64,000 bases of DNA, taken from NCBI GenBank assembly GCA_003254905.1, contig QANU01003806.1:197617-261616 (forward strand). The letters run 5' to 3'. The DNA comes from Nissolia schottii (taxonomy: Eukaryota > Streptophyta > Magnoliopsida > Fabales > Fabaceae). Both the position numbers and the translations under genes were made by a program. The notes under the pieces are model-generated. The model made no database searches. It was not told where the DNA came from and saw only the letters and a program-made list of their open reading frames with translations. Below are positions 47,964 through 60,690 of this stretch, piece after piece. Every line of letters begins with the position of its first letter. Positions within the stretch are counted from its first letter, which is position 1.

Positions 47964-48200
47964 GGCGTTCCTCCGTCGCTCAAGCAAGCACGGGAGGCCT
48001 GTTCAGGTATCGCAGTCCAGAAAGAGAGAGATAGATGGAATCGGGATCGAATCGAAGGAGAGAAAGGGGAATCTGAATCCTAACCCTAGATTGATCCGAA
48101 GCGTGCGAATTGGGGGGAGAAAGTGAGAGCTCGGGAATTCGACAGATAACAGACAGTGAAATGGGAAACGGAGGAATGAGAGAAAAATACAAACCAGCGG
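47964..48200 (-). promoter_or_regulatory. Probable 5' UTR and promoter-proximal region of DSK2
   Basis: Upstream of the start codon the minus strand is CT-rich (TCTCTCTCTTTCTGG, CTCTCTTTC) and locally GC-richer, as is common for plant housekeeping gene leaders. It ends in an AATT repeat at about 48,210-48,228. No TATA box can be assigned with confidence. Confidence 0.4.
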
Positions 48201-48229
48201 GGCGTTGTTAATTAATTAATTAATTAATA

Positions 48230-49045
48230 CTTAACAATACTTTTTATATAAAGAAAATAAAAGGGGCATCACTTAACCCAACTAAGCCGGGAAAGAATTG
48301 ATGTTGGCCTTTTCCTTCCATGAAACTTAGATCCACGTGCTCAACCTGCGCGTGTCATGCAATAGCACCGTATTATAGAGGCCAAAATTCCAAATTGCAG
48401 CTAGAACTTGGTCCTTACCATGTTTCGGATATTTCAAATCAATGCGGTTTTAGGAACATTAATTAATATTTAATCTTTTTAAGTCGCGCTGGTCCAAACT
48501 AAACGCTGGATCCTCTCATGTCATGTTTGAAACATTATGACCCTTTATTGTTGCTATTAAGGGTTACAACTTACATGGGAGAGAGAAAAAAAATTTAGGG
48601 TGTACATGTAGCATGACTTACATGAATCTGTGTTTATTTTTTGATCTTTTGTTTGTAAATTATGAGGATGACGATTTGGATCAATCGACATGTAAAATAG
48701 CAAAGGTATAGAATTAAATGGGTTAACGAAATCAACCAAAAGTTCTCTAATCTCTTGCAAAATTTAAGTCAACATAATTAATAATGATCTTCCAAAGTTT
48801 GATCCAACACTTAATATATAAGCACAAACATGTAATTACACGAAGCACATTATACATATGTTGATTTAGATTCTTGAGTCAATTAACCCAAACTTCTTGT
48901 TACAGGTTGAACTTAATATCGAGACAAACCCAAAATATCGATATGGGCATGACCCATGAAAGTAACTATCAAGAGTCAACTCAACACACTCAAATTCGGA
49001 GCTATACTCTCTATGCCTTTAAGAAAGGTGGTGTCAACTGAGAAT
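48230..49045. other. Intergenic upstream of DSK2
   Basis: No gene. A fragment at 48,508-48,545 is related to the foldback element at 44.3 kb. Confidence 0.5.
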
Positions 49046-49050
49046 TTATC

Positions 49051-49200
49051 ATAACTAAGCTTGACAGGAGCAAAGTTTATGATAGATTGGAATAGGACTT
49101 CTTACAATAATGCCTAAAAACTCGTGGATTTAATGAAGGATGGATTGAAAAAAAAAATCATAAGTTGTGTAAGGAGCATGTTATATAAATTATGTATAAG
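49051..49200 (+). pseudogene. LINE reverse-transcriptase scrap
   Basis: The frame reads ITKLDRSKVYDRLE, stop, DFLQ, stop, then TRGFNEGWIEK. This matches the KLDMSKAYDRLEWDFL...RGFNEGWI block of plant LINE reverse transcriptases, with the Trp codon turned into a stop. Only about 50 codons remain. Confidence 0.7.
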
Positions 49201-49317
49201 TCTAATAAGTGAGTTAACTTCTTTTAATTATAACTTATTTTTTATCTTAATATGGGGGTAAAAAATACACGTAAACATCTATAGTATTATAAATTTTTAA
49301 ATTTGAGCGGGGGCATG

Positions 49318-49570
49318 TGTAACGAGGTGAAATGGTATAAGAGGAATTATAGAAATAATAGAACAATTTTGGATATTTTCTGCATTTGATGTGTTTGGAA
49401 TTACAAAAGAAAGGATAGTGATGGAAAACTAGAGAGAAGAATATCCTAAGAGAGAGAGTAGGATCAAACCCAATACATTTTCCATATCCTCTAATTCCAT
49501 TCTCTCACTATTTATAATATCCTAGACACTAATAGGGTTATTGGGCCATAGCCCATTCGTACTTGTTACA
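49318..49570. mobile_element. 253-bp solo LTR (or TRIM LTR) with GCATG target-site duplication
   Basis: The element begins TGTAACGAGG and ends CTTGTTACA, giving TG...CA termini with a TGTAAC/GTTACA inverted repeat. It is flanked on both sides by GCATG (49,313-49,317 and 49,571-49,575). It contains no coding sequence; a TATTTATAATATC stretch near 49,509 could be its TATA region. Confidence 0.82.
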
Positions 49571-49575
49571 GCATG

Positions 49576-51836
49576 TGCCCCCACAAAGCTTCAACATAAA
49601 TTTGTCCTTGTACATAAGACTTCTGTACCAAGGCCCACCAATAAGCCATTAAAGAAGATCAAAGTCGAGCTGACCATTGAGCCATGTGACGGTTACAAAT
49701 GAATGTTACAGTCATTAACCTCATGATTAGCTTCATAAGTACAACCACCACGGTTATGAGAATCTATAACGACATGAGCAACAATCATACTCGCAAGTAT
49801 ATAAACATGAACCAAGACCATGCTTCATATATGTTCTAATCATTATCACCTCATATCACTCATATATTGACCTAACCATCAAAATGACTTTGCAAGTACT
49901 TCACTACGTCAGAGCAATCACAAATTACCCTATCCATCTTGTGTTGTCGTCTCAACGAGCTCTTGTGCCTAACTCGAGATCAGAGTTTCAAAAAATCATG
50001 GTCTTGCAGGATTACTTGTGAACACTTTTAATTTAAAATTTGATCTCCTCTAGAAACAAGATGTAGTTTAGATTCGTCAATCAAAATTACATCAAAAACA
50101 CAATTTTAGAATTATTGAATAAAAATCTCAATTAAATTAATTTTGAAATTGAAAGAAAAAATAGGAGAATACTAACTACATCATGGTACAACTTTGTATG
50201 AAAAGATTCAATCCTATCAAGCCAGGGAGACATAAACTTGTATATTTTGAATCCCAAACACATAAAAATAGAGATATAAAATTGCACGTGAAATCCCATA
50301 ATCAGACAAGTCAAAACGAATAAAAGGAGAACACACAATTTATGAGTTTGTTTGAATGGAATTTGGGTGAAATGAAAGTAGAAGGAAGGAAATTGGGAAG
50401 AAGATAATAATTTTTCCTTATTTGGTTATCCATTTTTTTTTGGTAAAGCTTATTTGTTTACCCATAAAAACACTGACATACAAAAACATGTGATCACATG
50501 ATTGCATACTAGACCTATGTTTTCTTGAGTCATTCAACCTGAATTTTAATCCAAAATTTATTATTTTCCTAAACCTAAATAACATCTAATTTGCACAATC
50601 AAAATCTCAATCCTAGAGTAAAGAAGTTGAAAGGAAAAGAAGAAGAAAAAGAAACCATATATCAAAACAATACATTAAACCAAGCTCAAGAAATTTTGAA
50701 ACATTTAATTGGTTCGAGGAGTTTCATTTAACATGCTGTAAAATAAACTCATAAATAAAGAGATGCAGAACAACAAGAACACAAAAAATGAAAAAAATAA
50801 TTATTTGATGCAAAATTATACAAAGACAAAAAACTTCACTTATTTGAGTTTTTAAAACACTTTAGGTAGAAAATTAAACATGTTCTTATGGATGATTTTC
50901 TTCATTTCAAAATTGAAACTACAATTAGACCGCTCTTGATGAGCATAATAGCCTCATCTCTTTCAATTGCCTTTGGTCCCATGCAATTTGACATTGAATC
51001 GAAGGAGTTATGGTCCAAACACCACCCAAAGGTTATTGACATCTCAGATTGGGCTTGTAGCACAGATGGGTCTGAAAATGATGGAATCTTCTATTGGTGT
51101 CTTCATAACAATTGTAGTCCTTTCAATTGTAGTCCTTTCAAAAAAAAACGTGACATTAATCAGACATTTAGAAATCAAGATAGGTTCCAATTACTAAGCA
51201 CACAAAGAGACCAATAAGTCACCAAAAATGGTTCTAAATAAATAAAATGCCAAATTCATTTAGCCAAACCAAAATTGTTTTTTGAGACCAAAAACACTAA
51301 ATGTGAAGGTTAACCATAACACAAAAATTCTTGTTATTAATGCTTTATGAGAGTTATTAGTCATTAATTTTGATTTATAGTGTTTAAAAAATATATAATA
51401 TTATTTATTTGTTGTTATCTCATCTTATTTTTTGTCGCAATAAAACCACTGAACGTTTGACTCCTATTACCAAAAACTCGATTAATCAAGCTCAACCCAA
51501 AAGTCCTTAAAGAAGGTATAAGCCTTATTTGATATTATTTAAAATCATATTAGTATGTTTAAAAAATTAAAACATATTTTGTCTATAAATTTAGAATAAT
51601 CATATATTTTTCACCTATACTAAACAAGCAAATGTCGTCGTAATAAAATTAGATTAAATTTGTTTTACATAAACTATTTTAATATTTTTTAAAATACATT
51701 AGTATTTTTTAAAAACATTTGATGAGAAAATTAAGAAAAAATTTGTTAAAGAATTGTGGACACATAAATCTTGTTAAGTTATTTAGTAGTAGCACAATGT
51801 TAAAGAAGTATTGTAGTTTAAGAAATTAATTAATTA
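49576..51836. other. Intergenic
   Basis: No gene can be supported. A plus-strand frame of 109 codons at 50,888-51,217 contains DWACSTDGSENDGIFYWCLH and looks more protein-like than its surroundings, but I do not recognise it and see no splice partners. Confidence 0.45.
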
Positions 51837-52270
51837 ATTTTATTTTTTTGTAATGGGAGGGGACAAAACACCCCAAAAGCACAACAGATAGACGAGCTTC
51901 TTCTGAACCAACATATCTTCATGAGATCATGGCATAACAACAAATGAATAAGGCTAGGAGCCTCATCAAACCAGGTAGCATCAGAAGGTTATTGATTGTG
52001 ACACATTCTTGCAAAATCATTAGCAAAACTATTAGCCTCTCGAAAAAACATGTTAGAACTTAATTTTCCAACACTACTTCATTATCTCATTAATCGCAGT
52101 CACCGCCCAAAGGCAAGATGAAGACAATTCACACCAGATTAAATGAGCCTTAACACAGCAATAAAGTCATAGTCCAGCCGAATCTTCCTAAACCCAAAAT
52201 TCTAAGCTACTGTCAAAGACATGAAAAACACCTTAAAACTCAGCACGTATAATAGACATTATGCACATGA
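51837..52270 (-). pseudogene. LINE 3'-end remnant (RNase H domain)
   Basis: The minus strand gives broken frames containing REANSFANDFARMC, the C-terminal signature of the LINE RNase H domain, preceded by GLGRFGWTMTLLLC-like shifted sequence. The final frame resembles the LINE tail (PSDATWFDEAPSLIHLLLCH). A T-run on the plus strand at about 51,841-51,849 is the poly(A) tail. It is strongly 5'-truncated. Confidence 0.75.
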
Positions 52271-53131
52271 AAACTTTTATGTTTTGATGGTTCTTTGTTA
52301 GGGTCCATTTGGAACGCCGGATTAGACTGGATTGGATAAACTTATATAATCTACTATTGTTTTATTCAGTATTTGGCACAGTAACTGGATTAAAAACTTT
52401 AATCCATTAAAGGCACTTTATCCAACATTTTAATGAATAAGTTAATGTAGACTACAGGTGTGAAATTAGACTTAATAAGAGCTTGATGGATAAGGAATTA
52501 AGGAATAATAATAGTATTAATAATAATTATTATTATAAAATAATAATAATATTAATCATAATAAGAATAATAATATTATTAATAAAATATTAATAATAAA
52601 TAATAGTATTATTATTATTAATCATAATAATAAGAATATTAGCAATAAAATAATAATAAAATATTAACAATGAAATAATAATAATAATAAAGGAGATTGG
52701 TGTCCAATTTTTTTTACCTTTTAACCCTGTACCTTAAACTTCTAGCAATTTTCCTTTTTTAAAATCCCCTACTTTAATTGTAATAATTCAATTTTAATAT
52801 ATAAGTATGATATGATATGAAGTATGGTTTATTCGTCACTTATTCAACAATTGCATCAAAACACAATAAATTTTCAACTACTCCAATACTTGACAAGCTT
52901 TTGTCACGACCCACTAATATTAATAATTAAAATTTAACTTACAAGTGTCTAAAATAGAACAATTTAAAGTTTTCATTGTTATTAATGCATTGGACTCTTA
53001 AAATTTGTACATTTGCAATGAAAATTTAATTTTTGTTGTTTACTACTTTAAGAAGTGTCGTAATGACATGTGTTAAGGTATTAAAAAAAAAGCAAGTGAA
53101 TGATCTTGTTAAAGGCACTTATAAGTTAAAC
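52271..53131. other. Intergenic with low-complexity TAA repeats
   Basis: A GGGTCCATTTGGAACGC phrase near 52,310 resembles the end of a PIF/Harbinger-like MITE. The stretch 52,500-52,692 is almost pure A/T with TAATAA repeats. No gene. Confidence 0.55.
52500..52692. repeat. Degenerate (TAA)n low-complexity tract
   Basis: Nearly all bases are A or T, in ATAATA/TATTAT triplet-like order, with rare interruptions. Confidence 0.9.
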
Positions 53132-54189
53132 GAGTAAATGCTCACTTTAGTCGCTGACATTGTAACCATGCGTCACTTTAATTCTTGAGTTTTAAAATAA
53201 ATCATTCTGGTCCCTAAAAATGTGGACCGTAAATCAAATCAGTCTTTCACCTCATTGTTGTTATAACGATGTTGATGTGTCACGTTCAACTCCATGTTGA
53301 CATCCTAAATGACACATATTAAAATGGCGTTTAATTAATAGTGACCTATAATCATGTATAAATGATGTTGTTTAAGATTTTATTCTCAATTATCCCTAAT
53401 TAAGTTATATATAATCATAATTAGTATCAAATTAATCATAAATCCCCAATTTTTCCTAATTTGCTAAGAAATCCCTTAGTCCCATTCCACACCTAGCTCA
53501 CTCTCTCTTCCCCTTCCTCTCATTTCTCAGCTCTCACTTCTGTTTCCTCTTCTACTTCCCCTCCCCTCTCGGCTCTCATCCATCTCTATTCTGCTTCCCC
53601 TTACCTCTTGGCTCTCATCCATCATCCATCATAGGTATTCCGCGACCTTCGTGACCATTCTTCCTCTTCACCCCCATTTGTTTCTCTCTTGTTGTTGTTG
53701 TTGTAATGTGTTTTTGTTGATGTGTTTGAAGTACAAGTAAAGGGGTTACAGTCTAAAGGAGACCCACTATTTATCGAAAGTTTTCTTGGCGTTTGATGTG
53801 TGATGTGAGTGAAGCTGTTTGATGTGTTTTTGGGTTTTTGGTTTTCTTGGTGTGTTGTCTTTGTTGAAGGTTCTACATTTTTTTTAGACGTTGAAGGATT
53901 TCCACCGTTTTATTTATTGTTGTTATCATCTTGCCTTTCACTATCACTATAATAATATTATGTGGTCCCTTTCTTATCAAGAATGCCCCCATTGTGTGTG
54001 CCTTGTGTTGTTGTTGGCCCCCAAACAACAAATTGTGGTTTTCAGTGGTTCACAAATAGTGATCCCTCTAAGCAAATTGGTTAATGTGCTACAAGTGTGA
54101 GCAAGTGTGAGAAAAAATATATGTAAGTGCGGATTTCAATGGTTATTATTTATCAAGTTTGTAAGTGTTTTGTTTACTTGTTTATGTCG

Positions 54190-55974
54190 ACGGTAGATTT
54201 ACTAACACTTGTTTTCCACCATAGGGGAAAGCTTCTTACAAATGATACCGAGCAATTAAAATATGGAGGTGGTGGGGTGGAGTCTTGGCTTGGTGTTGAT
54301 GAGGACACAGTAGATGTGTTTGCTCTTATTAATTACCATAAGGAATCAGGCTATCATAGAATTGAAAACTGTTTGTGGTTGGTCCGATGAAAAAGGTTAG
54401 ATAATGGTTAAAAGAGATGCGAGTTGATGGAGATTTGAGAGACATAGTGAAATTTGCTCGTTCCCACCAACAGGTACTTCATTTATAGTACACTCTGTTG
54501 TAGATGCCCTGCGATTATTTCTTTTTTGGGTGATGAGCCACTTGTGGATAAAGTGGATGATCACAAAACTCAATCGAAAACTAATGAAACAAACATAACT
54601 TCTATGTCAGCCACCCCAAGTGAAACACAACCTGCCCCACATGTTTCTAAGGGGAAAAAAAGCAAACAAAAAATCTCCTATATATGCCCTCCCTGCTAAA
54701 AAAAAGTGTGCTCCTAATCTTTGGCCAGCAAACAAACCCACCCTCTAAATCTACCATCTCCATTGAAAAAAGGCATGCATGTTTCACCAGGCCAAAAAAA
54801 GACAACAAACCCACCCCCAAAGGCTTTTATTGATGTTGAAAGTGAAAGTGAATTTTTTGACTCCTCTGATAGTGCTTAGGACAACCCATATAAACCACAT
54901 TTTCCACATGCTCAAGAGGTTAATAGTGTTGGCAATACGCAATGTCCACAACTGTGAACCACTTTAAAGCAAATATGGAGAAACTAAAGGCCATGAATAA
55001 GAAAGAATGGGCATATCTCAACAAATGGCCCAAGGAGGCTTGGACAAAGGACTACTTTAGTGAGGTGCCTAAAGTAGACAATGTCTGCAATAATGCCTGT
55101 GAAGCTTTCAATTCCCAGGTCAAAGAATGTTGGGCAAAGCCAATATTGACAATGGCAGAGGAGATTAGGAGATGCGTTATGAGGACTATGACATATAATA
55201 AAATGAAATTAGCTAACTATGTCGGCCATATACCTCCTACACAAAATAGTAGGTTTCAACATGAAGCTAAGGCTAGCCACAAGCGGTTACCTCATTATTC
55301 AGGTGATGAGGATGGGAATATATTTGAAGTGATTGGTACACCTTGCAACATGGTTGTGGATTTAGGCAAAGTACATGTAGTTGCAGGTTTTTCCAACTAA
55401 CATGTATTAATTCATACACTTTTTGCTTCTTTTTATATTGTTATTGGTTTATTTTATGAACTGATTTTTTTTTCAAAGGTATGCCATGTAGACATGCTAT
55501 AGCTTGCATTGTTTGGGGCAATAAAAGAGAGAGCTATTGTCATGGATGGCTGACGATGGAGTCATATAGAAAAACACACGTACCATGTCAACCTAGTACA
55601 AAGTGAAGATCTTTGGGAGATTACACCATATAATCGGCCAATTCCACCACTAATTAGGAAGCCAGTTGGAAGACCCAAAAAACAAAGGAGAAGAGATAAT
55701 GATGAGCAGCCCCTAAACCTATATAGGGTTAAGAGAAAATACCTTGAATTTCAATGCATGTATTGTGGTGTTGAAGGTCACACCAGTAGGGGATGTAGAA
55801 AAAGAAAGAAAAGACAAGTTGAAAAAGATGCATTAGCAGCATCCACAATTGTTAATCAAGAAACAAATGAAGCTGGGGCAGTGACTTCGAATGCAATTGA
55901 GATTGATCTAACTCAATCATATCCTAAGTGTCAAACACAAAGCTCTCGAGAAGCAGCTAATGTAGGGTTATGAA
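54190..55974 (+). pseudogene. MULE transposase (mudrA-like), internally deleted
   Basis: The N-terminal PB1-like domain typical of plant MULE transposases is at 54,205-54,480 (FHHRGKLLTNDTEQLKYGGG, GYHRIENCLWLV, DGDLRDIVKFARSHQQVLHL), with a stop and a frameshift. A low-complexity linker follows. At 54,942 the sequence jumps to the post-catalytic part: KKEWAYLNKWPKEAWTKDYF, NNACEAFNSQVKECWAKPIL and then a SWIM-like region whose intact motif is split by an intron (GMPCRHAIACIVWGNKRESY near 55,480). A CCHC knuckle, CMYCGVEGHTSRGC, lies near 55,758-55,800. The DDE catalytic core is missing, so the protein cannot act. Confidence 0.85.
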
Positions 55975-56489
55975 TTAGTTATTGGTTTTTTTAGGCAGAA
56001 ATATTCTTTTTTGTTATTTAAATATTGCCTTATTATGTATGTCTTGTTATGTATGCAGCAAGGGACCCCTCCAACTAACATGGCAGCAACTGGACAAACA
56101 AAATGGTCTCTTCCAACTAATGTGGCAGCACCAATGGCAGCAAATGTCCCTCCAACTAACAAACATGTGGGTACCTAATGTAATATTTTCAAAGTTAAAT
56201 TACATAGTTATGAAATTAGTCTTGGTGATGTGGATTGTTGTGCTGAATTTAGTTATCTCATGCTATAAATAATTATCTGGTGGTGATGAAAGAGCTGTAC
56301 ATACTTTAGTTTTATAATAATTATTTGAGAAAGAGATGTACACACTTTCATTATTATATCTTCTTTTATAGACAAATGTTGTTTTGAGGGTTCTGTTAAG
56401 TGTCATATTTGCGCAAGTTTAACCAGTAAAACGACACCTGTTTATTTAAGTTTTCATGAATTATCTAACTAAAACTCCCACTTTTGTAG

Positions 56490-56529
56490 GATTTATAAAA
56501 TATTCTAAAGATGGATACAAGCACATTGG
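56490..56529 (+). pseudogene. MULE-gene exon cut by an LTR insertion (5' piece)
   Basis: After an acceptor (CTTTTGTAG) the frame reads FIKYSKDGYKHIG and is then interrupted. Joined to 61,704 onwards it continues in frame as SLEDLKA up to a GTAAAG donor. The family of this exon is not recognised; it lies between the mudrA knuckle exon and the C-terminal exon at 61.78 kb. Confidence 0.45.
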
Positions 56530-58464
56530 AAAGACAAGATCTAAGAGAAACCCCACAAAGAATGAAACAGAGACCAAAGGGGGCGGAAGAACCGAAAATA
56601 GGACAAGTCCAAAGAAGTATTGCTCAGTGGTAAAGCAAGGCCGCCCAGCGTATAAAGTCATATCGCTTAGCGGTATACACCATTCCGCTGAGCGATAGTG
56701 CCCACCATGCCACTTGTAGCCGCCGCATTTATGAGGCCAGCTTGCAACCGCCACAGCCTGGCGCTGCCCTGCAAAAGTCTGCAGCCGCCCTAACAGACTG
56801 CAGCCGCCACAGACGACCAAAGGAACGACCATCAGAGAGGCACCACTCAGCGATGTACCCTAACCGCTCAGCGGCCCTGACAAATGACGTCAGAGCAGAG
56901 CCACCGCGCAGAGGATAAACCGTGGCAGCAAAGAAAGTGGCTCCGCTCAGCGATGTACCCCAACCGCTGAGCGGCCGTGGACAGAAAACGCCTATAAATA
57001 GGAGGCCGAGGCTCACACTTAAGGGCATCCTTTTTCCATTGATAACTCACTCTTCTCTCATTTTATTTGTACGTCAAATCTTAGCTTAGTTTAGCAACAA
57101 AGAGGAGGTTTGTGAAGGAGCTAAGAGTGATCAAGGAAGCACGACGGTCGTTGTAATGACAGCGTGAGAACGTGTCATGGTAAGCGTCCATCACCTTGCC
57201 TCTGAGATTATCTCTTGTAAGACGAATTTCTAATCCTTTTGTTGTTGGGATTTTGATGATTATTATAGCATGATTGTATCCATGTAACTTTTGCATTATG
57301 AATTTATCACTTTCTATGATTTGCTTGAATCGATTTTACGCTTAATGCTTGTTTTAACTTAGCTACCTCAAGCATGATTTCAAATTGCATGGTTGTGCGT
57401 GAGAACGACATCATAAGTTGGAACTAAATCAATTCATCTGGTAAACCTAATTGCTAGAGATAGAGTTTGTAACATCCCGCATTTTTCCTTAGCGAAAACT
57501 TCGTCAAAATTAAATAAAATAAATTCTAAGATAGTTTAGAAAGGTTAGAGAAGGAGTTGTAGGGTTAAGAATGTCCAAGGAACCTAGGGTTGCGGTTGTA
57601 GGAAATTTCGCAGAAAGCAGAACGGTCCGGTTCGGACCCCGGCAAGCGGAAAAGGGCCGAAAGTATCGGTAAAGAATACTGCCCCGGAGAAAAAAATTAC
57701 AAGTGCCTTAAACCAATGATATTCCCATGTAGGGGGAAATTAGAGGATCGCGACGGTACAAGCGGAATGTTTTTCAGACGACCGTGCGCGACGCACCGGC
57801 ACTGCGAATGATAAAACACGAGCGAAACGGAACCGGGAGAAAGCCAAAGATGGGCAGCCCACGTGAGAGAATTCAGCTTCCAAGGGAAATAATAAAAAAA
57901 TTCAAAATACTATTCATTGGTGTGACATTTCTATTATCTTTTAATTAATTAATTTTTGAAGAAAATAAAAAGGGCAAAATTATAATTATGCATAGGGGCA
58001 AAAAGGTAAATTTAAGGGGAAGCTTCTTGGCTATAAATAGCCAGCCCATAATCAGAAAAAAATGAGAAAAATTCCTCACCTAGCCGAAACTCTGTCCGTG
58101 TGCTCCGAGATTTCACTGAAGAAACTCCACCGGAAAGCTTGGATCGCGCCCGAAGCTTGGGGGACGCCACTCCCGCCTCTCCCCCACCACCGGACAGCCC
58201 CCCAAGAAGTGTGTAACTCTAGCTTACTCACCTCCTTGGTTGTTATGAGTTTATGTGTGTGTTTGCTTATGTTTATGTATGTTTATGTATGTTAGAAGTT
58301 ATGCTATGATGTTAGGAAGATGATTCTGAAGGGTCTTGTGACCTGGACTAGATAGGAATTTGATGGTTGGAATATGTGCGAGAACCTCAAGAAGTGTCCA
58401 TGAGAAAAGAGGGAGAGAAAAGAAAGAAAAGAATGAAATATGTTTCAGTTTCGCCCAGTACCCG

Positions 58465-58740
58465 CTGAGCGGCCCCAGGGCCACTGAGCGGAGTGAAAGA
58501 GAAAACCATGTTTTTAGCACGTGAACTCCATGGCGCTGAGCGGCCAGAGGATCCGCTGAGCATCCTGAAGGTCACTGAAGATAAGGATGGAAAGATATTT
58601 TTGGAAACTGGGCTCCAGCCGCTGAGCGAGATGAGTCACCCCTGAGCGATACAGCTCTTACTGCTGAGCGATGTGGCTCTGATCGCTGAGCGAGATGAGC
58701 TCAGATCGCTGAGCGAACAAGAGGTTTTGCTGAGCAGCCT
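58465..58740. repeat. CGCTGAGCG palindrome array in LTR-B
   Basis: About ten copies of CGCTGAGCG or one-base variants at 20-40-base spacing. The core is an inverted repeat (CGCT-N-AGCG). The same motif occurs about seven times in LTR-A between 56,625 and 56,975. Confidence 0.8.
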
Positions 58741-59364
58741 GAGACCAGAACGTCTTATGGAACCTGTCTTGAGGCACATAATCTAACAAGTTGTGATTTG
58801 CATGATGTGTATGGCTGAAGTATATGAGCTATGTGATGTAGGAGGTAGGACTTTATGCATTGTATTTATGGAGATAATATGTTAGCATGCCATGCATCAT
58901 GTTAAGGTACTGTCAGAGGATTATAGATGAACCAAGTAATGAGTAAAGATTATAATTGAAATGAACCATAGGGAACAAGTCATGTCATGATATGTGCAAA
59001 GATCGAAATTGAACGCTAAGGAAAAAGGATGTAGTTATAGTAGTAGGAATGCCCAAGCAGAACAAAGTAAACGGTAATAAAAACATATTAAAAAAAGTGA
59101 AGAAGAGCAGAACAAACAGTCAGACATTAGTCCGCTTCCGGTCTTGCTGAAAGGGCGGACCCTTCGCCACCTGGTGAACGGGTGGATTTATGTTGCCTCG
59201 AGGAACAGACAGAAAAGGTTAAGTCATATACCACCAAGGGACGAGTCCCAAGGTGTACGGGGAGGTGTGGACCAGTAGTTAAAGCAAGAGAAAAGTAAAG
59301 TAAGAGAAAGTTAAAGCAAGATTAACATGATGTCCTATATGCATAAGAAAAGATAAGAAGGAAG

Positions 59365-59450
59365 AGCGCTAACCCAGGTGAACCGGTATGCGTAAGATAA
59401 GAAAGAATAGCGCTAACCCGGGTAAGCCAGTATGCGTAAAAGAAATCCCT
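59365..59450. repeat. Tandem duplication, about 44-bp unit
   Basis: Two successive copies of a unit containing AGCGCTAACCC.GGT.A.CC and .GTATGCGTAA, with a few differences, lie within LTR-B. Confidence 0.75.
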
Positions 59451-59804
59451 AAGTTTTCCCATGCATAGAGTATGAAATGATGTGATGAATGAGTATATGA
59501 TGAATGCCTATGTGATGAGCAAGTATGTGATGCATAAGTATATGGTAAAGTATGTAAGTATATGTATGAAGTAAGTACCATCAAGAGAACGCTCGAGACG
59601 GCTATGTAAGTATGCGCAGGAAAGCAACAAGCACGAGAACTTAGTAAGCAAGAGTAGTTCCCCCATCACTTAGTAAAATAGATAAAGCTGTTCAGGAATT
59701 TAGGACAAATAATAATCAGTAGGGATGTTAGTATGGAATGATGTAAACCAAAGTTATTGTTTAAATTGAACTAACCAAGTTTTTCAACAAATTAACTTTC
59801 AATT

Positions 59805-60690
59805 TGTTGGTTGATGAACTTGGCTAGAAAAATTAGTTTTGCAAAGCAAAACTAAAACAAATGTACGCAGCGGAATTTGATAGATAACCAAAAGATTGGA
59901 ATCACTCCAATTTGAGACAAAACACACAAAGGATTTGGTTGAGTCCTTTGATAATCTCACTTCTTGAATCACTCAAGAATACAGGAGAATCACTCTCACA
60001 AATATGGTTGATAGAAATCAAAGAAATGCTTAATCTTATTGTATTTTCGGACTAACACTTAGGCTGCCTTATATAGCTTGCCAATTTGTGTTACATAATA
60101 CCAAAAGTCACAAAAATGAACTCCTAAAGGATGCTCCAAAAACCCTAACCGAAAATCCACCCTAAAGGCACTATAATTGCATTAACATTCAGCCAAAAAT
60201 GCTTTGTAACCTATGGCTGAGCATTCAACAATTGGCTGCCCATTAAGACCCAACTAAATGCAAAAGAATGCACTAATTCTAAGTTATTCCACGGTTTGGA
60301 TGCTCTTATTATCCAAAATAAAACTGAAAACACACTAATTGGTGGCTTTAAGGATGATTTAACAACCACAAATGCCAATTATGCTCAAATAAACTCAGCC
60401 ACGATTTTTGGCCAATTATTATGAACAAAAACTCCAAACAATAACTTCTAAACTCAATCAGATTGTAGAATGCATCCCTTCAACTTGTGGACCATGTTCC
60501 ATGACATAATTAACCCATTTGGGCTCATCTTGATCCAAGCTAAGTCCAATCTTCAAAATTGTAACTAAGACTTGTTTTAAAGCCTCATTAGCTTTTCTTG
60601 CTCTAGCCCGAGTCATAGGTCCTCCTAGTCCTCTTATGGCTTCTTGATCTTGGGCTTTGAACATGTCCTCATCACATGTTCACTTAGAAA
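59805..60690 (-). mobile_element. LTR-C: minus-strand retrotransposon fragment (pol tail plus 3' LTR)
   Basis: On the minus strand a frame from 60,664 to 60,458 reads FKAQDQEAIRGLGGPMTRAR then ARKANEALKQVL and ends at a stop. 'GPMTRARA' is the familiar C-terminal end of plant Ty3-type polyproteins. Downstream (60,440 to 59,805) lies LTR-like sequence beginning TGTTTGGAG and ending CCAACA, with a TATATAAGGCAGCC promoter-like box. The insertion interrupts LTR-B; the exact right border and duplication are not found. Confidence 0.6.

Noticed and set aside
47733..48126. Plus-strand frames of 116 and 85 codons near the DSK2 start
   Set aside because: They are antisense to the UBL exon and its leader, with no independent similarity.
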